Below are positions 25,156 through 33,074 of a DNA stretch of 64,000 bases, piece by piece. The stretch comes from Multivorans sp965232105. GTDB lineage: Bacteria; Acidobacteriota; Thermoanaerobaculia; Multivoradales; Multivoraceae. Numbering within the stretch: position 1 is the stretch's first letter; every line of letters begins with the position of its first letter. Below the pieces are notes generated by a model. That model saw nothing but the letters and a program-made list of their open reading frames with translations, was not told the DNA's origin and did no database searches. A program made the position numbers and the translations under genes. The stretch covers positions 868,001-932,000 of the forward strand of contig OZ246956.1 of NCBI GenBank assembly GCA_965232105.1. Direction: 5' to 3'.

Positions 25156-26517
25156 CTACAGCCCGATCGACCGATTGGTCTCTTCCAGAAAGAACTGCCG
25201 ATAGCCGGGCGGCGCGTCCAGAACGTTCCCCGCCTCGTCGATCCGTAGGGAGTGAATGCGGACCTCCAACTCGCCACGCTCGAAGAACAGGAGCGACACG
25301 TCTTCGGAGTTCAGACCGGTGGTTCCATCCCGGACGTCCATGCGCACACGGTCGATCAGATGGTCGCCGTGGGTTTCGACGATCAACTGCCTGCCCTGCG
25401 CAGCCACGGTGCAGAAGAGCGAACCGAGCGCCGCTTGGGCACTCGGATGGAGGTGGACCTCGGGCTGCTGCAGAAGGAACATGTTCGGCGCGTCCGAACG
25501 GAGAAGTTCCGCGATTACGGGCAGCACTTGGCTGACGCCGTACCCGACGTCGGTCAGATTGCGCCAGGGGCCCTTGAGTCGCGCGCTTCCAGCCTTGCGG
25601 ACCTGTATCTGGAAGGGCTCGCTGCTCGTCTTCCCGAGACGCCTGACGCGCATCTCGTCGAAGAGCCCGGAAGACCGCCCGAACTCCTCGAGGGCCCGAT
25701 GCAGCGCCTTCCAGGGCCGCTGGCTCCGATGCGCCATGTCAGCCAGGTACATGGGAACGGCCTCGCCCTCCGGATCCCGGGTCAACCGCGACGGATCGTA
25801 GGTGCGGCGCGGCCTGGACCGGACGGGAGCGCTGGCGTAGGGGCGGCCGGGAGATCCATCACGAAGCGGGGCCAAGCGCTGGAGGCGCTGCCGATCTTCC
25901 GCCGACGGAACATCCGGGCCGTCCAGACAAATCCAGTCGTTCGTTGAGCTGCCGTCGCCGCCATTGCCATCCCTCAGCAGGCCGCCCGCAAGGAACTGCC
26001 AGGGAATCACGATCCGGCGCTCTTCGAGCTGGAGGCTCAGCGCGAGGTCCGGCTCCAGCTTGAGGGACCAGCGACCTTGCGCCGTGCCGACGAGCATCTC
26101 CGCCGACCGCAGGTCGAGTTCGATGAAGTCGTCGCGACGGCTGATTCGTCTCCAGGCGAGCGTGGGCTGGTTGCGATCCCGCGTGAACGTGAAGTCGAAA
26201 GAGCAGTCCTGAACGCTCCTCGACGAGCCGGCGCGCGACGAGGCCGCGGTGAAGCCGGCCTCGAACCTGGTCGCGCGGCTCCCACGGGCCCCCCTGTGAT
26301 GGGCGATCTCGTCGAAGCTGCCGAGATCGTAGGGGGCTTCCTTGAAGTCCGGCAATTCGTGCCGATAGCCAAGATCCCAGAGGGCGCGGATCAACGCCAA
26401 GAGAGAGGTTTTGCCGGTGCTGTTCTCGCCGACCAGCAAAGTCAGCGGGGCCAGGCGCGCCGTCTGCCGATCGCGGAAGCAACGGAAGTCAAGGAGTCTG
26501 ATCTCTTTCACGGTCAT
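25156..26517 (-). CDS. AAA/ABC-type ATPase (OLD/DUF3696-like), partner of PIN-like nuclease
   Basis: 453 residues, SMC/ABC-like ATPase. The N-terminus KEIRLLDFRCFRDRQTARLA leads to Walker A VGENSTGKTSLL. The signature/Walker B region is NLTDVGYGVSQVLPVIAELL and MFLLQQPEVHLHPSAQAALG, with an ETHGDHLIDRVR motif typical of DUF3696-type proteins. The usual glutamate before the second Gln/Pro is Gln here (LLQQPEV instead of LLEQPEL). ATG 26517 precedes the domain directly. Proteins of this architecture paired with a nuclease gene are frequent in anti-phage or plasmid-defence loci; that role is inferred. The next upstream gene is on the opposite strand. Confidence 0.85.
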   Translation of the reverse strand: MTVKEIRLLDFRCFRDRQTARLAPLTLLVGENSTGKTSLLALIRALWDLGYRHELPDFKEAPYDLGSFDEIAHHRGARGSRATRFEAGFTAASSRAGSSRSVQDCSFDFTFTRDRNQPTLAWRRISRRDDFIELDLRSAEMLVGTAQGRWSLKLEPDLALSLQLEERRIVIPWQFLAGGLLRDGNGGDGSSTNDWICLDGPDVPSAEDRQRLQRLAPLRDGSPGRPYASAPVRSRPRRTYDPSRLTRDPEGEAVPMYLADMAHRSQRPWKALHRALEEFGRSSGLFDEMRVRRLGKTSSEPFQIQVRKAGSARLKGPWRNLTDVGYGVSQVLPVIAELLRSDAPNMFLLQQPEVHLHPSAQAALGSLFCTVAAQGRQLIVETHGDHLIDRVRMDVRDGTTGLNSEDVSLLFFERGELEVRIHSLRIDEAGNVLDAPPGYRQFFLEETNRSIGL

Positions 26518-26689
26518 TGGCTCCCCGGCGCCGGGTGATGCCGGAGCGGACGGTTGCCGCCGCGGAACTGTCGGCGGTTTGGTTGATCTCCATGGGCGCC
26601 GCTGCCGGCCGCAATCGTACACTCCAGCGCGCATTCGACAGGACTGCTACGGTCGCTCGCCCCGCCCCACCAGCCATGAGGCCCACACG

Positions 26690-27745
26690 ATGCGAAAACT
26701 CGAGGCGAGAGCCACTGGTGACCTGGGGATGTTCTTCCGCGCCCTGGGGGAGGAGGAGCCGGCCGACTACTGGTCGCGGCAATGCGCCCGCGCGGACTAC
26801 GCCCTGCCGAAGGTGGGCGTCGACTGCTCCTGGAACTACGGACCCTGCCTGCGCGCCGCCCGCGGCGACTGGCCGGCGGTACGCGAGGCGCTCGACCACT
26901 ACTGGACGCACGGCGCCGGCAACGAGTTCAACTCGCCGCTCTACTCCGGCCGCGTCTACGTCGCCGCCGCCCTGAGCGCACTCGGCGGGGGCGGTCATGC
27001 GGCGTGGGCCTTCTTCCACCGCTGGACCGGCTTCCTGGCCCTGCAGGCGACCCTCGCTCCGCCACCGCCGCGGCGCGAGACGTTCCTCTGGGCCGGCGAG
27101 ACGAGGCCGCTGCGCCACCTGCGCACAGGACACGGCGTTGCGATTCCGCCCACCGGGCTGCGGACGAACGGCAACGCCCTCTGCAATCCCATGATCGAGC
27201 CGGTCCTGGCCCACGTCCTCGGAATCGGGCACGAGACGCGCCAACCCCGGCACTGGCTCAACTGGCGGGCGCCGCGCGACAAGGAGGAGTGGGTCCAGCG
27301 GGGATCGCCACCCAATCCGTTCGCCTACCTCGAGGCGGTCCGGCAGGCCGAGAAGCGATCCGGCGCGCGGATCCGGGAGCAGCCCTTCATCACGTTCTGC
27401 GCGCGGGCGGTCCGGGGAGACATGGAGGCGTGGCTCGAACTCGCCCGAGCGGTCGAACGCGCCGGCGTGCCCCTGCCGCGCGGCATCGTCCGCTTCGTCA
27501 TCGAGCGCCGCGCGGACGCCGTGGCCACGTTCTGGGCGGGCAGGTCGCCGACCCGCCAGAAGCCGTCCGTGGCGGCCGGGGCAATCGTCGGCAATCGCCG
27601 CCACATCCTGATCCCGGCAAAGTGGCGGATCCCGAGCACCCAGACCGGATCCCGAATCACCGACGCGGAGGTCCGCGCGCAGGCGGATGAAACGGCCACC
27701 ATGCCGCGACTGGAGGACCCCGTCGGAACGTTCGAGCTCACCTAG
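26690..27745 (+). CDS. Protein of unknown function (351 aa)
   Basis: Not recognised. It is soluble with no signal peptide, begins MRKLEARATGDLGMFFRALG and is rich in aromatic residues: DYWSRQCARADYALPKVGVD, WNYGPCLRAARGDW, EALDHYWTHGAGNEFNSPLY. The first half looks helical; a basic C-terminal half includes GNRRHILIPAKWRIPSTQ. Codon use matches neighbours, supporting a real gene. It is transcribed divergently from the ATPase/PIN pair with ~170 bp between starts, so a regulatory link is possible but unsupported. Confidence 0.65.
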   Translation: MRKLEARATGDLGMFFRALGEEEPADYWSRQCARADYALPKVGVDCSWNYGPCLRAARGDWPAVREALDHYWTHGAGNEFNSPLYSGRVYVAAALSALGGGGHAAWAFFHRWTGFLALQATLAPPPPRRETFLWAGETRPLRHLRTGHGVAIPPTGLRTNGNALCNPMIEPVLAHVLGIGHETRQPRHWLNWRAPRDKEEWVQRGSPPNPFAYLEAVRQAEKRSGARIREQPFITFCARAVRGDMEAWLELARAVERAGVPLPRGIVRFVIERRADAVATFWAGRSPTRQKPSVAAGAIVGNRRHILIPAKWRIPSTQTGSRITDAEVRAQADETATMPRLEDPVGTFELT

Positions 27746-27809
27746 CAGCTCATGGCGGCCACCGGCGGGCATGTGAAGTCAAGCGTCCGTGCAGGAGTGT
27801 TGACCTCAG

Positions 27810-29408
27810 CTACGGCTCCAGCGTCTCCGGGAACGCTCCGACATCCATGATGGCCCGTGCCGGCGCGCCGGCTTCCTTCGTGTAGCTCTTGACCATCCCG
27901 GTCACGGTGTCTCTGACCGTCAGATCGAAGCCCACATCGGTGGCCGAGGCCACGCACAGCCAGAAGTGACCGTTCATCGTCGTGCCGTCCACGACCTTGA
28001 CCAGCATCTCCCAGTTCAGCGGCCCGAAGTACCAGAACAGCCCCGAATCCTCCGTTCGTGGACGAGCGGTCCGCCCTGCGCCGCGCTCGTCGTCAGGCGT
28101 CCACCAGTCGACGGTCAGCTCGAAACGTCCGTCCTGCAGACAGAGCGTTTCGGAGTTCGCCTGGCAGGCGTCGGTCACGGGCAGCTCCGCGGCCGTTATC
28201 CCCGGCGCCCGGGACTGCGAGGAATCGATGGACGGCCCCACGCGGAACGCCGCGGCATCCGTGATGGCCGGCGCTGCGTGGCCTGGTTCGTTGCGGTACT
28301 CGCGCACCACCTCCGTCACCGTGTCGGTTACCGAGATGACGTATCCGACATCCGTCGTCGAGGCGCCGTAGACCCACACGTGTGCGTTCAGGCCGGCGCC
28401 GTCCAGGACCTTGATCAGCACCTCCCAGTTGCTCGGTTCGAAGAACCAGAACAGGCCGGTCTCATTCGTGCCTGCGTGAACCACGCTGGCCGAACCGGTC
28501 TCCCCGTCCGCCGTCCACCATGACGCCCGCACCGAGTACCGCGAGTCGAGGAGACAGAGCGTCTCGTCGTCAGGAGTGCAGGCGCCAGCCGGATCGCTGG
28601 CCTGAACCATGAACATCTGCGAATGCCCCGATTCTCCGGCGTCGTTCTCCACCGACAGGCTGACCTCGTTGAAGCCGGGCTCCGTCCAGGCGTGCCGCAC
28701 TCGACGGGCACTCCATCTGGTCCAGGTGTCGTAGCCGAAGTCCCAGTTTCGCCGGTCGGCGGCTCCGCCGGTGCTGGTGTCCTCAAAGACGATCGCCTCG
28801 CCGGTTCGCGCGTAGCACAGACCGTCGATGCACTTCGCGTTGTGGACGAAGTCCGCTAGCGGCGACTCCGCATCCTCGGGATCGCTGCTGTCGGGCTCGT
28901 TGCCGTCGTCGTCGTCGGGTTCGTTGTCGTCGTCGGGTTCGTTCCCGTCGTCGCCATCGTCGTCATCGTCGGCCGGTGGAGCAAACGGGTCGTCGTCGCA
29001 GATGACCGTGGTCGCCTCGCCGGACGAACCGACCGTATAGCCGTCGCCGGCCAGCACCGTCACGGTGACTGAGCCGAACGGCTCGGAAACGGAGTCGGCC
29101 TCCGTTTGCAGCGTGTAAGTCCCTTCATTGGACCATCTTGAAATCGTGACCGTCGCCGGCCCTTCCGGTACCCCAAAGTCACCGTTCCCGGAGACGTACA
29201 GATTGACGACCAGCGGTTCGCCGACCCGGTGCAGCGAGGCTTCCACCTGGAAGAGCGCCGGTTCACCCTCCGTGATGAAGTTCCTGGAGGCTTCTACGCT
29301 GACTACGGGCGTCGCCTGTGCGAAGACGCTCGAAGCGCTGACGAGAGCGGCCAGCACGGCGCAGGCTCCCGAAATGAGTCGAACTGGTTGCCTCGTTCTC
29401 GTACCCAT
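27810..29408 (-). CDS. Secreted modular protein: Calx-beta-like, acidic linker, PKD, two terminal modules
   Basis: 532 residues. Signal peptide to about 30 (ASSVFAQA). Residues ~32-120 resemble a Calx-beta repeat (SVEASRNFITEGEPALFQVE, LAGDGYTVGSSGEATTV). An Asp-rich linker (~122-165) precedes a PKD-like domain (EAIVFEDTSTGG, WDFGYDTWTRWSARRVRHAW). Two copies of a ~110-residue module follow, each with a TLCL-D-R(F/Y) opening, an SGLFWYF/TGLFWFF strand, K-VLDG, H-W-VY/LC-AS-TDVG and Y-NE/KE-G elements. The same module ends four proteins at 48-55 kb. The acidic linker could bind calcium. Start ATG 29408 begins a normal signal peptide. Function unknown. Confidence 0.8.
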   Translation of the reverse strand: MGTRTRQPVRLISGACAVLAALVSASSVFAQATPVVSVEASRNFITEGEPALFQVEASLHRVGEPLVVNLYVSGNGDFGVPEGPATVTISRWSNEGTYTLQTEADSVSEPFGSVTVTVLAGDGYTVGSSGEATTVICDDDPFAPPADDDDDGDDGNEPDDDNEPDDDDGNEPDSSDPEDAESPLADFVHNAKCIDGLCYARTGEAIVFEDTSTGGAADRRNWDFGYDTWTRWSARRVRHAWTEPGFNEVSLSVENDAGESGHSQMFMVQASDPAGACTPDDETLCLLDSRYSVRASWWTADGETGSASVVHAGTNETGLFWFFEPSNWEVLIKVLDGAGLNAHVWVYGASTTDVGYVISVTDTVTEVVREYRNEPGHAAPAITDAAAFRVGPSIDSSQSRAPGITAAELPVTDACQANSETLCLQDGRFELTVDWWTPDDERGAGRTARPRTEDSGLFWYFGPLNWEMLVKVVDGTTMNGHFWLCVASATDVGFDLTVRDTVTGMVKSYTKEAGAPARAIMDVGAFPETLEP

Positions 29409-29483
29409 CCTCGTCTCCACTGCACCCGTGAACATCGTGCGAAACGCATCGTTCGACCGACGACGGACGGTAGCACGGTTCCC

Positions 29484-30662
29484 TCAGGGCGGAGCGTCCC
29501 AGTGGAACGTCCGCGGCTCTTGTTCGCCCGGCGCCGGAGAAACCGCGGGCACCCGTTCCGCCTCCAGCGCCGGAACGAGCGTGCGGCCGGCGACGCCGAG
29601 GCCGTACCGTCTGCTCGTTGCCGCATTCTCCAGGCGCCGCACGGCGGAGAAGTGGACGCCTTCGCCGGTGACGAGCGGTCGCCCGTCCTCGTTCCGTTCG
29701 CCGATCGGCCGGTCGTAGCGGCCCAGCAGCCGGTAGACGAGAGACATCGAGTTCCCCCGGCGGCCGAGCTCGTCCGGAGCGAGGCCCCCGGCGGCCTCGG
29801 GCCGCAGGGCGAGACCCGCGGCGTGAGCCTTGGCCCACATCCAGAGCAGGGCGCGATCGGAAAGCGCCGTGGCCGGCCGGCCGCCGCCGACATCGCTGTG
29901 CACGCCCGGGAACCAGAGCTGCGACACGTTCTGGCCCGGGGCCGGCCGGTTGGTCCAGAGCGTGGGGGCGAACGGGCGTCGCTCCTCGTCGATCGCAATC
30001 GCGTGGCAGGCGTGGCGGATGTGCCGGTCGAGCCGCACGTCGTGAAAGCGGTGGCGGCGGGCGCCGATCCAGTTCAGCCAGGTGACGGGCACGCCGAGGG
30101 CGCCGACCGTGTCCCAGACGCCGATGAAGTGAACCGCGCTCAGCCCGTCCCCGGCGGCGTCGGCTGACGGGCGGGCGGCGGCGCCGCTCAGCGCGAACTC
30201 CTCCACGTGGCGCCCGGCGCGGTCGGTGCGTCCGGCGCCCGGGCGGCGCCGGTAGATCGCCATGCCCTGGTGGGCGACCACGGCGACAGGCCGGCCCGCC
30301 GAGGCGCAGCGCTCCGGGTCCGGGACGCCGCACAGACCGATCAGGCCGGCCAGGGAGCGGGCCGTGTAGGCGCCGCGGCTGTAGCCGAACAGGAAGAGTC
30401 GGTCGCCCGGGCGGTAGTTCGAACTCAGCCAGACGTAGGCGAGTTCCACGTTGCGGGCGAGGCCCAGCCCGACGACGCCGCCGCGCACGCGGTCGAAGCG
30501 GCCGGTGCCGACGCCACGGTCGTAGTAGCGGATCTGCCGCGTCCCCGCCGCAGTCGAGGCGGGGAGCGCCTGGAAGGTCTTGACGACGTTCGTGGGCGAG
30601 GCCCGGTCGTCGCTGTTCCAGGTGCCGTCGAAGCAGAGAACGATGTTGCGCGGGCCGGCCAA
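29484..30662 (-). CDS. DUF2235 alpha/beta-hydrolase-like protein
   Basis: 392 residues. The start NIVLCFDGTWNSDDRASPTN is the signature of DUF2235, a family with predicted phospholipase or lipase activity, some members being type VI secretion effectors. The nucleophile elbow FLFGYSRGAYTARSLAGLIG (GxSxG) is present, as are HFIGVWDTVGALGVPVTWLN and LWFPGVHSDVGGG with the catalytic His/Asp region. The start appears to be TTG 30662. The gene stands without any VgrG, PAAR or immunity-like neighbour, so a secretion-system role is not supported here. The SCP2 gene lies 35 bp upstream on the same strand. Confidence 0.88.
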   Translation of the reverse strand: MAGPRNIVLCFDGTWNSDDRASPTNVVKTFQALPASTAAGTRQIRYYDRGVGTGRFDRVRGGVVGLGLARNVELAYVWLSSNYRPGDRLFLFGYSRGAYTARSLAGLIGLCGVPDPERCASAGRPVAVVAHQGMAIYRRRPGAGRTDRAGRHVEEFALSGAAARPSADAAGDGLSAVHFIGVWDTVGALGVPVTWLNWIGARRHRFHDVRLDRHIRHACHAIAIDEERRPFAPTLWTNRPAPGQNVSQLWFPGVHSDVGGGRPATALSDRALLWMWAKAHAAGLALRPEAAGGLAPDELGRRGNSMSLVYRLLGRYDRPIGERNEDGRPLVTGEGVHFSAVRRLENAATSRRYGLGVAGRTLVPALEAERVPAVSPAPGEQEPRTFHWDAPP

Positions 30663-30696
30663 CGGGCCTAAGGGGGTCAGGCGGGGCGCGCGAAGG

Positions 30697-31032
30697 TTAG
30701 CCCATGCGGAACAGGTTCTGCATCTGCATCGCCAGGCCCATGTCGCCGGCGATGCGCAGGCGGCCGCTCATGAAGGCCGTCATGCCGTCCAGGGTGCCGG
30801 AGGTGAGCTCGACGTAGTCGGCCGCCTCCATCGACACGGTCATCGTCGGCGCGTCGTGGGGGCCCTCGCTTACGGCGCAGGCGCCGTCGCTGATTGCAGC
30901 GTGCCAGACGCCGCCGCCGTCGCCGGAGAGGTCGAACTGAATGACGACGTCGAGCCCGGCGGCGGCCTCCGGGTCGAGGCGGCTGGGCATCTCGGCGAAG
31001 ATGGCGCTGACGGAGGAGGCGGTATCGGTCAT
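30697..31032 (-). CDS. SCP2 sterol/lipid-binding domain protein
   Basis: 111 residues, a single SCP2 domain. Visible hallmarks are VVIQFDLSGDGGGVWHAAIS, the acidic beta strand SDGACAVSEGPHDAPTMTVS, and MEAADYVELTSGTLDGMTAF followed by MSGRLRIAGDMGLAMQMQNL, the typical C-terminal 'G(K/R)LxxxGDxxxA' region. Such proteins bind lipids or fatty acyl chains in the cytoplasm. ATG 31032. It is upstream of the DUF2235 hydrolase on the same strand, and the pair may act on a lipid substrate (inference). Confidence 0.9.
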   Translation of the reverse strand: MTDTASSVSAIFAEMPSRLDPEAAAGLDVVIQFDLSGDGGGVWHAAISDGACAVSEGPHDAPTMTVSMEAADYVELTSGTLDGMTAFMSGRLRIAGDMGLAMQMQNLFRMG

Positions 31033-31090
31033 TGGGGTGTTCCTCCAGGATTCTGGTTGAGGTGGGGTGGAAACGAGAGTCGGTGGTCCG

Positions 31091-31699
31091 TCAGTCACCG
31101 AACAGATCGTTCAGCCACCGAGCGAACTGCTTGGCGAGGGGAGTTCCTGCGTCCAGATCCCCCGCGCCGATGGCTGCGCCGATTCGCTGCGGGTGCTTCC
31201 GCGAGGCGAGCCAAGCATAGAGATTCGCCTTCGAAGCCTTACCAATACCGAACTTGCGGTCAGTTTCGGGGATGTCCGCGATGTACCTCTCGGCCAAAGG
31301 CCAGACTCGATCTGCGCCGGGGACCAACTCCCGGGCGAAATCCTCCAGCTCCCCGGTACTGGCGTTGTCCGGCATGAGCCAGACACCGACACGGATGTCG
31401 CCCTCAACCAGTGTGCCGGACGAACTCGGCGCGTCGGGCAAGCGGACGCCCTCCTCCTCGGCAGCGGCGACTAGCTCCCGCCACCTCGCTTCCAAGTCGT
31501 CGTTGGCGTCCGCCACGATTCCCAGCGTCTGGAGGCCGGACCTCTTCAAGTCCCGGGGAAGCCCCCTGAGGAGCTTCGAATAGCCCATCTTGTTGAGGAT
31601 CTCGAAGGACGGCTCAGCGCCGAAGACCTCCCTGTAGAGGTGCTTGACGACATGCTCGTCGTCCTCCCCCTCCACAAGGAGAATCTGCTCTTCCGCCAT
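31091..31699 (-). CDS. Toprim-like DUF3226 protein, partner of AAA ATPase
   Basis: 202 residues. The N-terminus QILLVEGEDDEHVVKHLYRE gives the Toprim glutamate; LQTLGIVADANDDLEARWRE gives the DxD-like acidic pair. GVWLMPDNASTGELEDFARE, ADRVWPLAERYIADIPE and KFGIGKASKANLYAWLASRK are typical of DUF3226. Toprim folds of this type act as metal-dependent nucleases in OLD-family and PARIS-type defence. It begins 9 bp after the ATPase stop, so the two are co-translated. The domain calls are by recognition of motifs. Nuclease activity is inferred, not shown. Confidence 0.82.
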   Translation of the reverse strand: MAEEQILLVEGEDDEHVVKHLYREVFGAEPSFEILNKMGYSKLLRGLPRDLKRSGLQTLGIVADANDDLEARWRELVAAAEEEGVRLPDAPSSSGTLVEGDIRVGVWLMPDNASTGELEDFARELVPGADRVWPLAERYIADIPETDRKFGIGKASKANLYAWLASRKHPQRIGAAIGAGDLDAGTPLAKQFARWLNDLFGD

Positions 31700-31708
31700 G
31701 CCGCTTCT

Positions 31709-32842
31709 CTACCGGACTTCGATTCTCTGGTCGGCCGCCACTGCGAGATCTTCCTCGGAGTAGACGACGGCTCGGCATCCACCATCGTCAGGCTCCAGCC
31801 GCACCAAAGCGCCGTCGGTATGTGCATACTTCGTCGCCGCTCGCGCGAAGCCAACGATGCAGTCCCAACTGTGGGTGGTGGCCAGCACCTGAATGTCTCC
31901 TTCCCGCGCTGCGTTCAGGACCATGCGCCAAAAGTCCTCGTGGACCGTATAGTGGAGACCGTTTTCCGCTTCATCGATGACCAGGAGACCCTTGCGACTG
32001 CGGGTCAACGCAAGGGCGGTGCCGAAGAGCCTCGTGGCACCGTCGCCGAAGCTCTTGAGAGGCACGGGGCGAGGGTGTCCGCTCAGCTTGACGATGACCC
32101 GGCGGCTGGAACGGAATCTCGACGACCTGGCCTCGTCGCCGACAACGCTGATTCTCTCCACTCCCGCACCGAGAATCAGCCGGAGCGCTTGAACCAGGAA
32201 CTCTTCCTCCTGTGTCAGCGCAACGAGGTTCCACTGACGGGCCAACTGTTCGTTGTCCGGCAAACCCGGGCCGAGAGACACGCACTCCACCGGCGCCGGC
32301 CAATCGGTGTCGTCGAACCGCCCGCGCCTCATTCGCGGAAGGTACGAGGGATGGCCGCCCATGAAGAGCCACGGCACGAACTCGCTCCACTCACCGTAGC
32401 TGACTCTCAGCGCCTCCACGTCCAGCTCGAGAGGCACGTCGGCCAGGAGCTTCATCTGTTCGTCGGTCCACTCTCCCGGGGGCGAAGCCGCCAGCTTGAG
32501 GTCTTCCTCCTCCGAACCCGGACCAATGGCAATGGCGGTCGTTCGAACCTTGCCCCGACCGTGGAAAAGGGCAGCGACATCGGGAACGGTCAACGGACCT
32601 TGATCTTCGTCGAGGCTACTGGCGAGTTCCTCGCGCTCATGGAGGAGAGCCGAAAGCACTCTCGGACGACCTCGCGCCGCGAAGAGGCGAACGGCATCGA
32701 GCACTGTCGTCTTGCCGACGCTATTCCGCCCGGCTATCAGCGTTACACGACCGAGACACGGGATCGTGAAACGGTCGAACCCGCGGAAACCGGCGATCTT
32801 CAAACTCGGAAGATGCAGGGGCGAACTGGATTCGGTGTCCAT
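31709..32842 (-). CDS. AAA/ABC-type ATPase (AAA_15/21-like), partner of Toprim protein
   Basis: 377 residues. The start PSLKIAGFRGFDRFTIPCLG leads to Walker A AGRNSVGKTTVLDAVRLF. Walker B is GLLVIDEAENGLHYTVHEDF and the H-loop is VLATTHSWDCIVGFARAA, with VPLKSFGDGATRLFGTALAL in the signature position. This is the ATPase architecture found in OLD and in AriA of PARIS, here paired with a DUF3226 Toprim protein rather than DUF4435. ATG 32842. A REP lies directly upstream. The gene pair probably forms a two-component defence or DNA-processing module (inference). Confidence 0.85.
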   Translation of the reverse strand: MDTESSSPLHLPSLKIAGFRGFDRFTIPCLGRVTLIAGRNSVGKTTVLDAVRLFAARGRPRVLSALLHEREELASSLDEDQGPLTVPDVAALFHGRGKVRTTAIAIGPGSEEEDLKLAASPPGEWTDEQMKLLADVPLELDVEALRVSYGEWSEFVPWLFMGGHPSYLPRMRRGRFDDTDWPAPVECVSLGPGLPDNEQLARQWNLVALTQEEEFLVQALRLILGAGVERISVVGDEARSSRFRSSRRVIVKLSGHPRPVPLKSFGDGATRLFGTALALTRSRKGLLVIDEAENGLHYTVHEDFWRMVLNAAREGDIQVLATTHSWDCIVGFARAATKYAHTDGALVRLEPDDGGCRAVVYSEEDLAVAADQRIEVR

Positions 32843-32914
32843 CGGCGTCGTTCGAAAACCCGCCTCCTTTGGTCGAGCCGGAGGGGAGATAGCGTGAGAC
32901 TATCCGAGGGTTCG

Positions 32915-33031
32915 CCGCTTCGCGGCGACGCCCGGATGCCGGCCGGGACCCGGGTGGCGCGGACCCGCGCCACCCGCGAACCAGTCCGTGCGCCCGTCAT
33001 CGGGCGCACGGATGGCAGGCCGGCGCACCTG
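32915..33031. repeat. Long bipartite REP, copy C
   Basis: Preceded by a CGCCGCTTCGCGGCG hairpin, then ggatgccggccgggacccgg, the GGTGGCGCGGACCCGCGCCACC hairpin, the gcgcccgtcatcgggcgc hairpin, and the end GGATGGCAGGCCGGCGCACC. It lies between divergent-strand contexts of the ATPase start and the S9 peptidase stop. Confidence 0.85.
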
Positions 33032-33074
33032 TACCTTTGCTGGGTGGACTCTGGTCCCTGTCCCAGCGGTTGTG

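Noticed and set aside
29484..30662. Type VI secretion effector module around the DUF2235 gene
   Set aside because: No VgrG, PAAR, Hcp or immunity-like gene is present in the neighbourhood, so only the hydrolase identity is retained.
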